Positions 43,006 to 51,565 of a stretch of 64,000 bases of DNA are shown here, one piece after another (the stretch's first letter is position 1; each line of letters opens with the position of its first letter). The notes under the pieces were generated by a model. That model was not told where the DNA came from. It saw only the letters and a list, made by a program, of their open reading frames with translations, and did no database searches. The stretch is from the NCBI RefSeq assembly GCF_009677585.1, contig NZ_WKYV01000008.1:62001-126000 (forward strand). Reading direction: 5' to 3'. A program made the translations under genes and the position numbers. Origin of the DNA: Lactonifactor sp. BIOML-A5. Lineage in GTDB: Bacteria; Bacillota; Clostridia; Lachnospirales; Lachnospiraceae.

Positions 43006-43027
43006 TGACAAATTCGACTATTTGTCA
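43006..43027. promoter_or_regulatory. Probable TetR operator
   Basis: A perfect 8-bp inverted repeat TGACAAAT/ATTTGTCA with a 6-base spacer begins 9 bases below the TetR stop codon. Nearby are further TTGTC/GACAA half sites (about 42978-42998). The symmetry and length are those of TetR-family operators. Confidence 0.6.
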
Positions 43028-43036
43028 TGCGCAGCT

Positions 43037-43600
43037 TTACAGCTCCCGAATCATCTCATCCAGAGGCTCTGCCACCAGCATGGCGTACGCCTGGGCAACC
43101 TCCTGTGTCGTTACCTCCCACTCAGTCTTAATCCACCGTATTATTACAAAGGAACTGACCGCCGCATAATACTCAGCTATAGATTCCGGCGTAAGAAGAC
43201 GGTTGGCCATGCGTTTTCCCTTCATTTTGCTCTCCAGTACCTTCCTCATAATATCCCGGAATGCCTGGAAAATTATATCCTGAAATGAATTCTGCCCCTG
43301 AATCCGTACGGCCTTCCTGTAAAAGTCAAGATCCATCTCCATCCGCCTCAGCATCAGATGGACAGCCTCCTCCATCATATTGCTCTCAATCAGAGCTTCC
43401 GCCGGCTGTATTATCTCTTCTGTAAAAACCCACTCTAAAAGGTCATACTTATCCTTAAAGTGATTATAGAAGGTAGGACGCATCAGCCCCGCTTCCTCTG
43501 TGATATCCCGGATTGTAATCTTTTCAAAAGGCATCTTAAGGATCAGCTTCTTCAGACTGTACCCTAACGCCTCTTCTGTAGTATTTCCCTTCTGGCTCAT
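43037..43600 (-). CDS. TetR/AcrR-family regulator
   Basis: A 187-aa regulator starting MSQKGNTTEEALGYSLKKLI. The N-terminal helix-turn-helix (residues ~10-58) contains ITIRDITEEAGLMRPTFYNH FKDKY. The helical ligand domain (~60-187) resembles the DhaS/TetR_C branch by its short length. No effector can be deduced. It has its own TTGAAT-16-TATAAT promoter and lies upstream of the membrane protein and radical SAM genes on the same strand, with an inverted-repeat operator between them. Confidence 0.88.
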   Translation of the reverse strand: MSQKGNTTEEALGYSLKKLILKMPFEKITIRDITEEAGLMRPTFYNHFKDKYDLLEWVFTEEIIQPAEALIESNMMEEAVHLMLRRMEMDLDFYRKAVRIQGQNSFQDIIFQAFRDIMRKVLESKMKGKRMANRLLTPESIAEYYAAVSSFVIIRWIKTEWEVTTQEVAQAYAMLVAEPLDEMIREL

Positions 43601-43647
43601 AATACCCCCGCTCTGTGGTATGCTGTCATTCTGTCCTATCTATGGAT

Positions 43648-43675
43648 ATTATACAATATCATGCCAGAAATTCAA
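43648..43675 (-). promoter_or_regulatory. TetR gene promoter
   Basis: TTGAAT (43670-43675), a 16-base spacer and TATAAT (43648-43653) on the minus strand, about 48 bases before the start codon. Confidence 0.65.
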
Positions 43676-43720
43676 TATAAATCGTCAGCCCGCCGGGAGG
43701 CCCTTTTTATATAATGGCTG

Positions 43721-45199
43721 TCACGGGGCATCGATTACCGTACCGTCCATGGCATTGATAATCAGAAGGGCCTGAGCCGCACTGTGAAAGCTTGCCTGGG
43801 ATAAAAGATACTCTCCCTCCTCCGGGTACACTGTCTCCATATTCCCGTAAAAAATCCATGCGGGGACCAGTCTTCCTTCCTGGTCATCCGCATCCTCCGC
43901 GGTTCTTACATACCCGAGTTTTATCTGCTGTACCTGCGCAGAGGCTTTAATATTCTGTTCCTGATAGCTTTTATATTTCTCTCCTATCATACGCTGAAAC
44001 ACGTCAGTTATCTCCTGGAAGGGCAGCAGATAGACCGCCTCACCGGCTCCTGCCTCAACGATATAAGGATTTTTAATCAAAACCCGCCAAAGTCCCTCAT
44101 CGGTGTAGAGGATGGAAATCTCCTCCGGCTGCCAGATCTTCTGGATGGGGGAGTTTCCTTCCCCTAATCCAATCCCTCCGTCACTCTTCCTGTCTTCCCT
44201 CAGAGTCAGGGAGGTTGCATATTTGCCCGCCTCCCGATAATACAGAATCGGAATCTGGTCAATTTCCCTGGTATAGTGAAGGACCAGCCCAGTTTCCGCA
44301 TCTTTCTCCTCAAGGTAAGGGCTGGCTGCCTTCTGATACTCCAATTGTGCCAGGGCAAAACCTTCATATCCCAGCTGTTCCAAAAGGGCATTGCCCTCCC
44401 CAATGATTGTCTCTGACGGAGTTTCCATGGAAAAATCTCCCTCCTGTTCAGAGACCCGGGACTCCGTAAAGTACTGGGCGCACCTGGCTGTCCTGTCATA
44501 AAAGCCTATCTTCTGAAGCACCTCTCCCTCATCGTTGACAGTTACCATTTGAAATTCATATTCCTTCTCCCCGATGGTAACAAATCCCTCCAGGCTGGCC
44601 CCGTCTGCAGGTTCCGGCACCTTGATGGGAACCTCCTTCATCTTTACAGATGCCGGTGCCTTCTCACCTCTCTTCCGGTACGCTTCTATCTCTGTGTCCA
44701 GACGCTCCCTCACTCCGGAATCCACTTTGTCCCTCAACGCCTCCAGTTGCCGGATATATCGCTCACACTCCTCTTGGGTCATCTCTCCCGCCTGTTTTTC
44801 GTCCTGATACTGCATCATCGGCTGTCCCTGAAAGAGCACCCCTGTGACTCGGTCCAGATCCTCCTGACTGATATTTCCTGATTTTACAGGCCTTATCTCC
44901 ATCTTCTCGGCTTCCGGCACCCGGATATCCGCATCCGCCTCAACCCGAAACATCCCCTCATTGGTCTCAAAAGAAGCCTGATACCTCTCCGGGGCCTGTA
45001 CCTGCCCTTCCACTGTAGATGTATTCTGCCCCTTTTCCTCCGCTGCGTTTTGGCTTTGGGCACCTCCCTGTGCCTCATTTTGTTTTTTCTCTGTAACCGT
45101 CATCTGACTGGTTGTCTGGTAACATCCCAGAAGCCCTGTCACAAGAATTCCCGCTCCCGCGGCTCCTGCCAGAAACTTTTTCATACACCTGCTGCTCAT
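43721..45199 (-). CDS. Lipoprotein linked to a two-component system (DUF6034-like)
   Basis: A 492-aa exported lipoprotein: signal KKFLAGAAGAGILVTGLLGC with lipid-modified Cys 26, then a Gln/Glu/Ala-rich linker (~30-70) and a large extracytoplasmic domain. It resembles the Lachnospiraceae proteins I remember as DUF6034, often encoded beside a sensor kinase; the function is not known. A plausible role is regulating or feeding signal to the kinase, as other accessory lipoproteins do. AAGGAGGAAG stands before ATG 45199. It lies 50 bases after the kinase gene, last in the operon. Confidence 0.75.
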   Translation of the reverse strand: MSSRCMKKFLAGAAGAGILVTGLLGCYQTTSQMTVTEKKQNEAQGGAQSQNAAEEKGQNTSTVEGQVQAPERYQASFETNEGMFRVEADADIRVPEAEKMEIRPVKSGNISQEDLDRVTGVLFQGQPMMQYQDEKQAGEMTQEECERYIRQLEALRDKVDSGVRERLDTEIEAYRKRGEKAPASVKMKEVPIKVPEPADGASLEGFVTIGEKEYEFQMVTVNDEGEVLQKIGFYDRTARCAQYFTESRVSEQEGDFSMETPSETIIGEGNALLEQLGYEGFALAQLEYQKAASPYLEEKDAETGLVLHYTREIDQIPILYYREAGKYATSLTLREDRKSDGGIGLGEGNSPIQKIWQPEEISILYTDEGLWRVLIKNPYIVEAGAGEAVYLLPFQEITDVFQRMIGEKYKSYQEQNIKASAQVQQIKLGYVRTAEDADDQEGRLVPAWIFYGNMETVYPEEGEYLLSQASFHSAAQALLIINAMDGTVIDAP

Positions 45200-45249
45200 A
45201 CACTTCCTCCTTTCTCATCCCAGCATACCAGCAAGAACTTTCAAAGTAT

Positions 45250-46662
45250 TCAGGAAGTTGTAAATAAATTGTAAGCGTCTGTAAAAAGAATGCGGGCTAC
45301 CGTACCGCAGCCGGGAGAGCTCTCGATCTCAAGACTAGCCTTGTGGATATGGGCAATTTCTTTACACAGGGCAAGCCCCAGTCCAATCCCGCCCTCTTTT
45401 TTAGTTCTGGCCTTGTCAACCATATAGAAAGCCTCTGTTACCTTTGAAACCTCGTCCGGGGGAATTCCCCTCCCCTCATCGATCACCTCGATTTTGTGAT
45501 CCTTTGCCTCCATCCAGATGCTTCCTCCCGGTCTGGAAGCTTTGATAGCATTGTCCACAAGGTTTACCAGCAGGCTCTCCATGAGATCGCTGTCCATGGG
45601 GATCTTCTCCATCCGGCAGTCCATGGAAAACTGTATCTCCTTCTCCCGGAGGTGTTCCTTCTCCACATGGGCAACCTTTTGAAACAATTCCTCCACAGAT
45701 CCAAGCTTCAGATGAATTGTATCATTTACATAGAGTCCCGTGAGGCTCATCATCTTTCCGGACAGCCGTTCCAGACGGCAGCATTCCTGGTAAATATAGG
45801 AGAGGGCCTTCTCTCTTTGCTCCTCCTGCAGCTTTACATGGAGCAGCGTATCCGCATACCCCATAATGGAAGTCATGGGCGTCTTTAATTCGTGGGTCAG
45901 ACTGCCCAAAAGCATCTTCTGTTTTTCTGTAATCTCCTGCAGCTGGGTAATCTGTGTTTCCACCTGGTCTGCCATCTGATTAAAAGCCTCTCCCACCACC
46001 TGTATTTCATCCCTGGAAGCTACGGGCACCCGCTCCTGATATTGCCCCCGGCTGATGGCAAGGGATGCCTTCTCCAGATTGTACAGAGGCCTCAGGGCAA
46101 ACCTGGTCAGAATGCCAATACCGGCTGCCGCCAGAAATGACACCAGCAGATAGACGCCCCCGAACAGTACAGCCTGGTTTTCGATCCCCGTAAAAACCTG
46201 GGTAATATCCTTTGCGGTCAGAATATACGTCTCTTCCATGCCCTCCACGGGCCTGGCCATAAGAAGAATATATCTGTGATTCAGTTTTTGAATCTCATAA
46301 TCCGGATGTTCGCTGTTCCAGGGCCTAAGCTTGTCCAGAAGCCCTGTATCAGACACCTGAAACTCTGTGAGATTTATCACAGACTCCCCCTTTTGTATCA
46401 GAGCATAATCCTTCCCGCAGCACTTCCTGAACTGAAAGTCCAGAAAAGATGCTTTTACTGTGTCGCTCATGTCCAGGAGTTCATTGGATTTGCAGAACTG
46501 TTCAAAGGCGTATCCCATGCCCTCCATCTGCTTGCCCTCATTAAACACCCTCTGCTCTATGCTGTAGCCGCCCATTCGGACTACGGTAAAGCTCCCGCAG
46601 AGCCCCAGGGCCAACAGAAGTATGCCTGTGGTTAGTATAGATATCTTTTTCCAAAGCTTCAT
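45250..46662 (-). CDS. Sensor histidine kinase (HAMP, HisKA, HATPase_c)
   Basis: A 470-aa membrane kinase. Helices at ~5-30 and ~160-185 flank an extracytoplasmic sensor of ~130 residues. HAMP (~188-240, RFALRPLYNLEKASLAISRG) precedes the dimerisation helix with the phospho-histidine in LGSLTHELKTPMTSIMGY (~260). The ATPase N box is LLVNLVDNAIKASRPG, and the G boxes are VIDEGRGIPPDEV and GIGLGLALCKEIA. It overlaps the response regulator gene by four bases. The signal is unknown; the companion lipoprotein suggests an envelope cue. Confidence 0.94.
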   Translation of the reverse strand: MKLWKKISILTTGILLLALGLCGSFTVVRMGGYSIEQRVFNEGKQMEGMGYAFEQFCKSNELLDMSDTVKASFLDFQFRKCCGKDYALIQKGESVINLTEFQVSDTGLLDKLRPWNSEHPDYEIQKLNHRYILLMARPVEGMEETYILTAKDITQVFTGIENQAVLFGGVYLLVSFLAAAGIGILTRFALRPLYNLEKASLAISRGQYQERVPVASRDEIQVVGEAFNQMADQVETQITQLQEITEKQKMLLGSLTHELKTPMTSIMGYADTLLHVKLQEEQREKALSYIYQECCRLERLSGKMMSLTGLYVNDTIHLKLGSVEELFQKVAHVEKEHLREKEIQFSMDCRMEKIPMDSDLMESLLVNLVDNAIKASRPGGSIWMEAKDHKIEVIDEGRGIPPDEVSKVTEAFYMVDKARTKKEGGIGLGLALCKEIAHIHKASLEIESSPGCGTVARILFTDAYNLFTTS

Positions 46663-47324
46663 TCCCTATCCTCCAGGCGGTATCCCAGCTTGGGAATGGT
46701 CTTTATCTGATCCGTCAGACCCAGTTTCTTTCTCAGCTGGCCCACATGTACATCCACAGTCCGGGTTTCTCCCATATAGCCACTGCCCCACACCTGCTGC
46801 AGCAGCTGTTCCCTGGTAAACGCCACATTCTTATTCTTCACCAGCAGCAACAGCAGATCATATTCCATGGGTTTCAAGGTGACACACTCCCCATCCTTTC
46901 TTACCTGATGGCTGTCCAGGTTAATTACAATCCCTCCGAAACTGAGTACCTCCTTCTGCCGTCCGGTCCTCTCAAGGACCTTTTCTATGCGCACCAGGAG
47001 TTCCAGCACCTCAAAGGGTTTTACAATATAATCCTCAGCTCCCTCCCGAAGGCCTTTTACTTTAGAAGCAACATCTGACATGGCCGTAAGATATATAACA
47101 GGAATTGCCCTTTTTTGAAAGCATTCCATTAATTCAAATCCGTTCCGGCCAGGCAGCATAATGTCCACAGGGGCCAGATCCAGATCCTTCTCATTCCACA
47201 GTACCTGCTCCGCGGCATCTCCTTCGTAAACCGGGAGCGCCTCATATCCGGCCACCTCCAGGTTCATACAGATCAAATCTGAGATTGCTTTTTCATCTTC
47301 CACAACCAGAATCCTGTTTTTCAT
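46659..47324 (-). CDS. OmpR-family response regulator
   Basis: A 221-aa regulator with receiver (1-~115) and winged-helix DNA-binding (~125-220) domains. The phospho-acceptor is D54 in VDIMLPGRNGFEL; the strand before it reads LDLAPVD, slightly unusual since hydrophobic residues are the rule there. The conserved Thr (YLTAMSD) and Lys (IVKPFEV) are intact. The DNA-binding domain includes LTLKPMEYDLLLLLVKNKN type sequence and TRTVDVHVGQLRKKLG. It heads the operon with kinase and lipoprotein. Confidence 0.94.
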   Translation of the reverse strand: MKNRILVVEDEKAISDLICMNLEVAGYEALPVYEGDAAEQVLWNEKDLDLAPVDIMLPGRNGFELMECFQKRAIPVIYLTAMSDVASKVKGLREGAEDYIVKPFEVLELLVRIEKVLERTGRQKEVLSFGGIVINLDSHQVRKDGECVTLKPMEYDLLLLLVKNKNVAFTREQLLQQVWGSGYMGETRTVDVHVGQLRKKLGLTDQIKTIPKLGYRLEDRE

Positions 47325-47413
47325 CTCTGTCTCTCCTCTGTTTTTGAAGTTAAGGCTATTTTACCACAGAGAAGAAGATAAAAAATACAACAAAATGTAA
47401 ACAATACCTATGA

Positions 47414-47440
47414 AAAACCTGCTGTTTTCCAGCAGGTTTT
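47414..47440 (-). terminator. Terminator of the second TRAP operon
   Basis: An 11-bp stem AAAACCTGCTG/CAGCAGGTTTT with a 5-base loop, followed by T residues on both strands, lies 29 bases after the dctM stop codon. Confidence 0.9.
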
Positions 47441-47469
47441 CTTGACATTTCTTTTTTATTTATGTAAAC

Positions 47470-48747
47470 CTATTTTAAAAATTGTGGAAGCATCATAGAA
47501 ATTCCCGGAATATAAGTAATCAATAACAAAATCAGAATGGATATTATCAGATACCAAACCAAATGCTTATTGACAACTTTTTCAATGGAACCTCCATGTA
47601 TACCTGCAGCCACAAAAAGATTGACACCTAAAGGCGGTGTGATCTGACCGATTGCCAGATTGACAATCATGATCATACCAAAATGTACTAAATCAATTCC
47701 TAAGGCCTGAACTATGGGCAGAAAGATCGGCGCGGTAATCATAATAGCTGCATTCGTCTCCATAAAAGTCCCCATAATCAGCAGCACAAGATTGACAATG
47801 AGCAGGAATACTATGCGGTTATCCGTAAGACTGATAATCGCTGTTGCAATCTTCGTGGGAATCGCCCCCCGGGTCATAAGGTATCCGAAGGCTGTAGCTC
47901 CTGCTATAATGAACATAACCATGGCAGCGTTTACCATTGACTGTTTGATCATCCCTGGCAGGTCACGGATCTTCAGTTCTTTATAGACAAAGACGCCTAC
48001 AATTAAACCATAGAACAAAGCAACACAGGAAGCTTCGGTTGGGGTGAATATTCCTCCATAGATCCCTCCCAGGATAATAACCGGCATAAAAAGCGCCCAT
48101 ATAGCTTCCCGGAAAGCTATACCAATCTCCTTTAGGGAGGCACGTCCGTTATGTGCTTTATAATTACGTTTTTTCCCCTCATAGAGTGCATAGCAGCACA
48201 TTCCCAGTGCCAGAAGTATACCGGGAAAGATACCAGCCATAAACATGGCACCGATAGATACTCCTGTTGCCACTCCATAAGTAATCATAGGAATACTAGG
48301 GGGGATGATACAGCCTAGATAGCCACTGCTTGCACTGGTAGCAAGGGTAAAACGTTCATCATACCCTTGCTTAATCATAGACGGAATCATGATGCCGCCT
48401 ATAGCCGCAACGGTTGCCGCCGACGAGCCTGTGAGAGCACCAAAAAAAGCAGAAACAATAATCAAAACAATTGCAAGTCCGCCGTACATATTTCCAAGCA
48501 GCAAATTAGCCAGATTGATCAAACGCTTAGAAATACCGCCCCGTTCCATCAGCAGTCCCGCCATCATAAAAAATGGAATTGCCATTAGAGAGAACGAATC
48601 CATCGAGGTAAAGAACCTCTGAACAACAACCAGAAACGAAACATCTGTAGTGAACAATGCTGCCAGCGTTGCTCCCGTAAGAGACAAGGCAATGGGTACG
48701 CCAATTGCAATCAGAATAATCAGAGCGCCAAACATAACTATGCTCAT
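47470..48747 (-). CDS. TRAP transporter large permease DctM (second system)
   Basis: A 425-aa polytopic permease like the one at 34522 but from a separate system. Family segments are AFFGALTGSSAATVAAIGGI and IGQITPPLGVNLFVAAGIHG. It overlaps dctQ by four bases and ends the operon. The partner enzymes upstream (transketolase halves, zinc alcohol dehydrogenase) suggest import of a sugar, polyol or sugar acid (inference). Confidence 0.93.
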   Translation of the reverse strand: MSIVMFGALIILIAIGVPIALSLTGATLAALFTTDVSFLVVVQRFFTSMDSFSLMAIPFFMMAGLLMERGGISKRLINLANLLLGNMYGGLAIVLIIVSAFFGALTGSSAATVAAIGGIMIPSMIKQGYDERFTLATSASSGYLGCIIPPSIPMITYGVATGVSIGAMFMAGIFPGILLALGMCCYALYEGKKRNYKAHNGRASLKEIGIAFREAIWALFMPVIILGGIYGGIFTPTEASCVALFYGLIVGVFVYKELKIRDLPGMIKQSMVNAAMVMFIIAGATAFGYLMTRGAIPTKIATAIISLTDNRIVFLLIVNLVLLIMGTFMETNAAIMITAPIFLPIVQALGIDLVHFGMIMIVNLAIGQITPPLGVNLFVAAGIHGGSIEKVVNKHLVWYLIISILILLLITYIPGISMMLPQFLK

Positions 48748-49292
48748 GTATCGTCACCTCCTCTTGGAATCTCATCCGTAAACTGACTTGCAAAATCTGC
48801 ATCCGGATTCTGCAGTTCCTTATGAGAAATACAGTCAACGGTAACCTGAATAGAACGCAGGGTGCTGAAAAGCATTCCCACAATCAGACCTGCATATACA
48901 ATATACATAGGCACCTGCATAGCAGGGGATACCTGATGAGTCTCCCGAATGCCTAAGGTAATCTGAACTGACAGCACAGTTAGATAAAGATAAATCACCG
49001 TCACAAGCAAGTTGGAAACAACTTGAATCATCCTCCTGATTTTAGCCGGTAAAAGGTTAACCAGCGCATCCACACCGATATGTGCGCCCTTTTTCACACC
49101 CACACTAATACCGATAAACATCAGCCACACCATACAGTAACGAGCCAATTCTTCCCCCCAGGTAAAGGGCAGCTGAAGCGTGTTGCGGTTAATGACCTGA
49201 AACAGAATGGCAACCGCCATGACGCAGGCAAACAGCGTACACAGAGTTCCTTCAATCTTGTCCAGCAAAGAATCCAGTCTTTTCATATGCAA
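48744..49292 (-). CDS. TRAP transporter small permease DctQ (second system)
   Basis: A 182-aa four-helix protein with the family core PFTWGEELARYCMVWLMFIG (~38-57). It partners DctM, with which its gene overlaps by four bases, and lies 92 bases after dctP. The C terminus (TDEIPRGGDDT) is cytosolic. Confidence 0.92.
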   Translation of the reverse strand: MHMKRLDSLLDKIEGTLCTLFACVMAVAILFQVINRNTLQLPFTWGEELARYCMVWLMFIGISVGVKKGAHIGVDALVNLLPAKIRRMIQVVSNLLVTVIYLYLTVLSVQITLGIRETHQVSPAMQVPMYIVYAGLIVGMLFSTLRSIQVTVDCISHKELQNPDADFASQFTDEIPRGGDDT

Positions 49293-49308
49293 ACTCCTTT
49301 CTCTACGG

Positions 49309-49329
49309 GTAAGCCTCTGTGAGGCTCAC
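49309..49329 (-). other. Stem-loop between dctP and dctQ (second system)
   Basis: A 9-bp stem GTGAGCCTC/GAGGCTTAC with a 3-base loop lies in the 92-base gap after the binding-protein gene. It probably protects or attenuates the transcript after dctP. Confidence 0.6.
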
Positions 49330-49384
49330 CTTTTCTTTCATTATTTTCTTGATGAAAGTCTTCTACAGCTTTCTCTGCTTATTC

Positions 49385-50389
49385 TCAAGAGTCCATTTTC
49401 TCCTGGATCCGCTGAAGCAGTTCCTCCCCGATTTGCTCCTTATATTTATCATAAACAGGCTGACAAGCCTCCCGCCACAGCTCTTTATCAATGTCTTCTA
49501 TTATCTTTACGCCATCCTTTTTCAGAGCCTCTAAGTACTCTATATCACTCTGGGCACTAATCTCACGTTCATAATCCGTCACTTCCTGTATAGCCTCCAC
49601 CAGGATCTTTTTATTTTCAGGGCTAAGCTTATCATAAGTTTTCTTGCTCATAACAACCGGAGCCGCAGCATAAAAATGTTCGGTCAAAGAGATATGGGTC
49701 GTAACCTCATGAATCTTATTGAGATAGATGGTAGCAAGGGGATTCTCCTGTCCATCGATAGTCCCCTGCTGCAAAGCAGTATAAACCTCCCCCCAGGCCA
49801 TAGGTATGGCATTTGCCCCAAGGGTAGTAAAGGTGCCCATCTGAAGCTCATTTTCCAAAGTTCTCAGCTTCAGCCCTTTTAGGTCATCCGGTACAACCAC
49901 ATCCCTCTTGCTGTTGCTGACGTCGCGGAAACCATTTTCCCAAAAATCAATGCCTACTATCATATGCTTACTCAGATCGTCTAACATTTCCTTGCCAATT
50001 TCACTGTCTAACACCTTATAGGCATTCTCCCGGCTATCGAAAAGGAACGGAAGATCCAGAGCCATAAAGGAAGGCGAGAAGCTTGCAAGCGCTCCCGTAG
50101 ACATACAGCTGATATCCACAATGCCCAGCTGCATTCCTTCAATAATATCCCGCTCATTTCCAAGAACCCCATTGGCATACACTTCAATCTTCATTGCCCC
50201 GTCTGTACGCTCCTCTACCAGTTTTGCAACCTTTGTCCAGGCCAAATGGTAGGGGTGGGTCTCATTGAGAACATGGGCAACGGTCAGTGTCACGCTGTCC
50301 TTCTTGGATCTGCCTGAGCAGCCGGTCAGCATAGCACAGAGGGTTGTAACAATAAGAACGATAGATAACAAACGTCTTCCTGTTTTCAT
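49385..50389 (-). CDS. TRAP transporter solute-binding lipoprotein DctP (second system)
   Basis: A 334-aa exported binding protein. It starts MKTGRRLLSIVLIVTTLCAM with a lipobox LTGCSGR (Cys 24). The DctP fold is recognised from GLKLRTLENELQMGTFTTLG (with the ligand Arg) and EVYTALQQGTIDGQENPLAT. AAAGGAGG precedes ATG 50389. It has its own promoter, so it can be transcribed apart from the transketolase genes upstream. Confidence 0.93.
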   Translation of the reverse strand: MKTGRRLLSIVLIVTTLCAMLTGCSGRSKKDSVTLTVAHVLNETHPYHLAWTKVAKLVEERTDGAMKIEVYANGVLGNERDIIEGMQLGIVDISCMSTGALASFSPSFMALDLPFLFDSRENAYKVLDSEIGKEMLDDLSKHMIVGIDFWENGFRDVSNSKRDVVVPDDLKGLKLRTLENELQMGTFTTLGANAIPMAWGEVYTALQQGTIDGQENPLATIYLNKIHEVTTHISLTEHFYAAAPVVMSKKTYDKLSPENKKILVEAIQEVTDYEREISAQSDIEYLEALKKDGVKIIEDIDKELWREACQPVYDKYKEQIGEELLQRIQEKMDS

Positions 50390-50400
50390 AATTCCTCCTT

Positions 50401-50445
50401 TATACATCATATGTTTAAGATAACACCAAGCAGCAGGATGGTCAA
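50401..50445 (-). promoter_or_regulatory. Promoter and operator of the second TRAP operon
   Basis: TTGACC (50440-50445), a 17-base spacer and TATCTT (50417-50422) on the minus strand. The sequence AAACATATGATGTATA (50401-50416) follows the -10 directly and matches sites in the dehydrogenase/regulator intergenic region. Confidence 0.7.
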
Positions 50446-50571
50446 TATAAAAGCATTAGTACTACTTCATCTATTTATATTTCACATATTTTTCCTAACT
50501 TTACCCCGAAACACCAATTCTATGTATGATGTTTCCCTTATAATTTTTATCTAGAGTTTCATTCTGGAGGT

Positions 50572-50601
50572 GCGCTTGTGGCAGGTTGCATCCACAAGCG
50601 C
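50572..50601 (-). terminator. Stem-loop after the transketolase C-terminal gene
   Basis: A perfect 10-bp stem GCGCTTGTGG/CCACAAGCGC with a 10-base loop lies 13 bases after the stop codon. It lacks a T-run, so it may be a weak terminator or processing site that lets some transcripts reach dctP. Confidence 0.55.
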
Positions 50602-50613
50602 GGCACTAAAAGT

Positions 50614-51564
50614 TTATTTATTTTTGATCCCCGCAATAACACAATCTGCGATATCGCGTGGGAGCAGACAATATTTATCCAGCAGTTCTTCATGATCTGC
50701 TGATTCTGTGAACTGGTCTCTGATCCCGATCCGCTCAACCCTGGCAGGATATTTTTCAGACAGGACTTCTGAAACAGCGCTTCCAAGTCCGCCGATAATA
50801 TTATGGTCTTCTGTAGTAAATACCAATCCGGTGGCTTTTGCAGCTGCGATTACCGCCTCTTCATCCAGCGGCTTAATGCACGGCATCTCAATCACTTTTA
50901 CTCCATATCCCTCAGCAGCAAGGATTTTCTCCGCATCCAAAGCACGTCTAACCGCTGCCCCGGTAGTAAAGATGGCCGCATCGTTTCCCTTATCAATAAG
51001 GGAGTTAGCTTTTCCTATTTCAAATTTGTATGTATCATCAAACACTGTGGGAGATGCATTACGCCCTATCCTCATATAGACAGGTCCTTTATGCTTTGTT
51101 ATTGCTTCTGTAATCACTTCTGTGGAGGCTGCGTCTGCCGGTTCTACGATTACCAGGTTAGGAATAGAGCGCAGCACTCCCACATCTTCTATCCCCTGAT
51201 GCGTGACACCTTCCTGTCCCCCTGACAGACCGCTTAACCCGGCAACGATTTTAACATCAAGATTGGGGTAGCAGATAAAGGTTCTAATCTGCTCACAGAT
51301 TCTCATTGATGCAAACGTAGCATAGGTAGCCACAAAGACTTTTGCCCCACTTGCAGCCATGCCAGCCCCCATCAAAGCCATATTCTGCTCAGCAATTCCA
51401 ATATTTAATGCCCGATTGGGATATTTTTGTTTTATTTGCGTTCCCCCAACAGACTTTAAAGTATCTGCTGCAACATACATAATAGTATCATCTTCCTCCG
51501 CCATACGAACCAACGCATTTCCAAAAGCTACTCGTGTGGATTCTTTATCAAATACTACGCTCAT
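50614..51564 (-). CDS. Transketolase C-terminal subunit (first split pair)
   Basis: A 316-aa subunit holding the pyrimidine-binding (~5-165) and C-terminal (~185-310) domains of transketolase. The catalytic Glu that activates thiamine diphosphate is in NIGIAEQNMALMGAG. HQGIEDVGVLRSIPNL is also typical. Its ATG follows the N-terminal gene by one base, so the two assemble as one enzyme. Split transketolases include specialised enzymes acting on unusual ketoses, for example in apiose and sulfosugar catabolism, as well as ordinary ones. No kinase is encoded nearby. Confidence 0.9.
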   Translation of the reverse strand: MSVVFDKESTRVAFGNALVRMAEEDDTIMYVAADTLKSVGGTQIKQKYPNRALNIGIAEQNMALMGAGMAASGAKVFVATYATFASMRICEQIRTFICYPNLDVKIVAGLSGLSGGQEGVTHQGIEDVGVLRSIPNLVIVEPADAASTEVITEAITKHKGPVYMRIGRNASPTVFDDTYKFEIGKANSLIDKGNDAAIFTTGAAVRRALDAEKILAAEGYGVKVIEMPCIKPLDEEAVIAAAKATGLVFTTEDHNIIGGLGSAVSEVLSEKYPARVERIGIRDQFTESADHEELLDKYCLLPRDIADCVIAGIKNK

Positions 51565-51565
51565 A

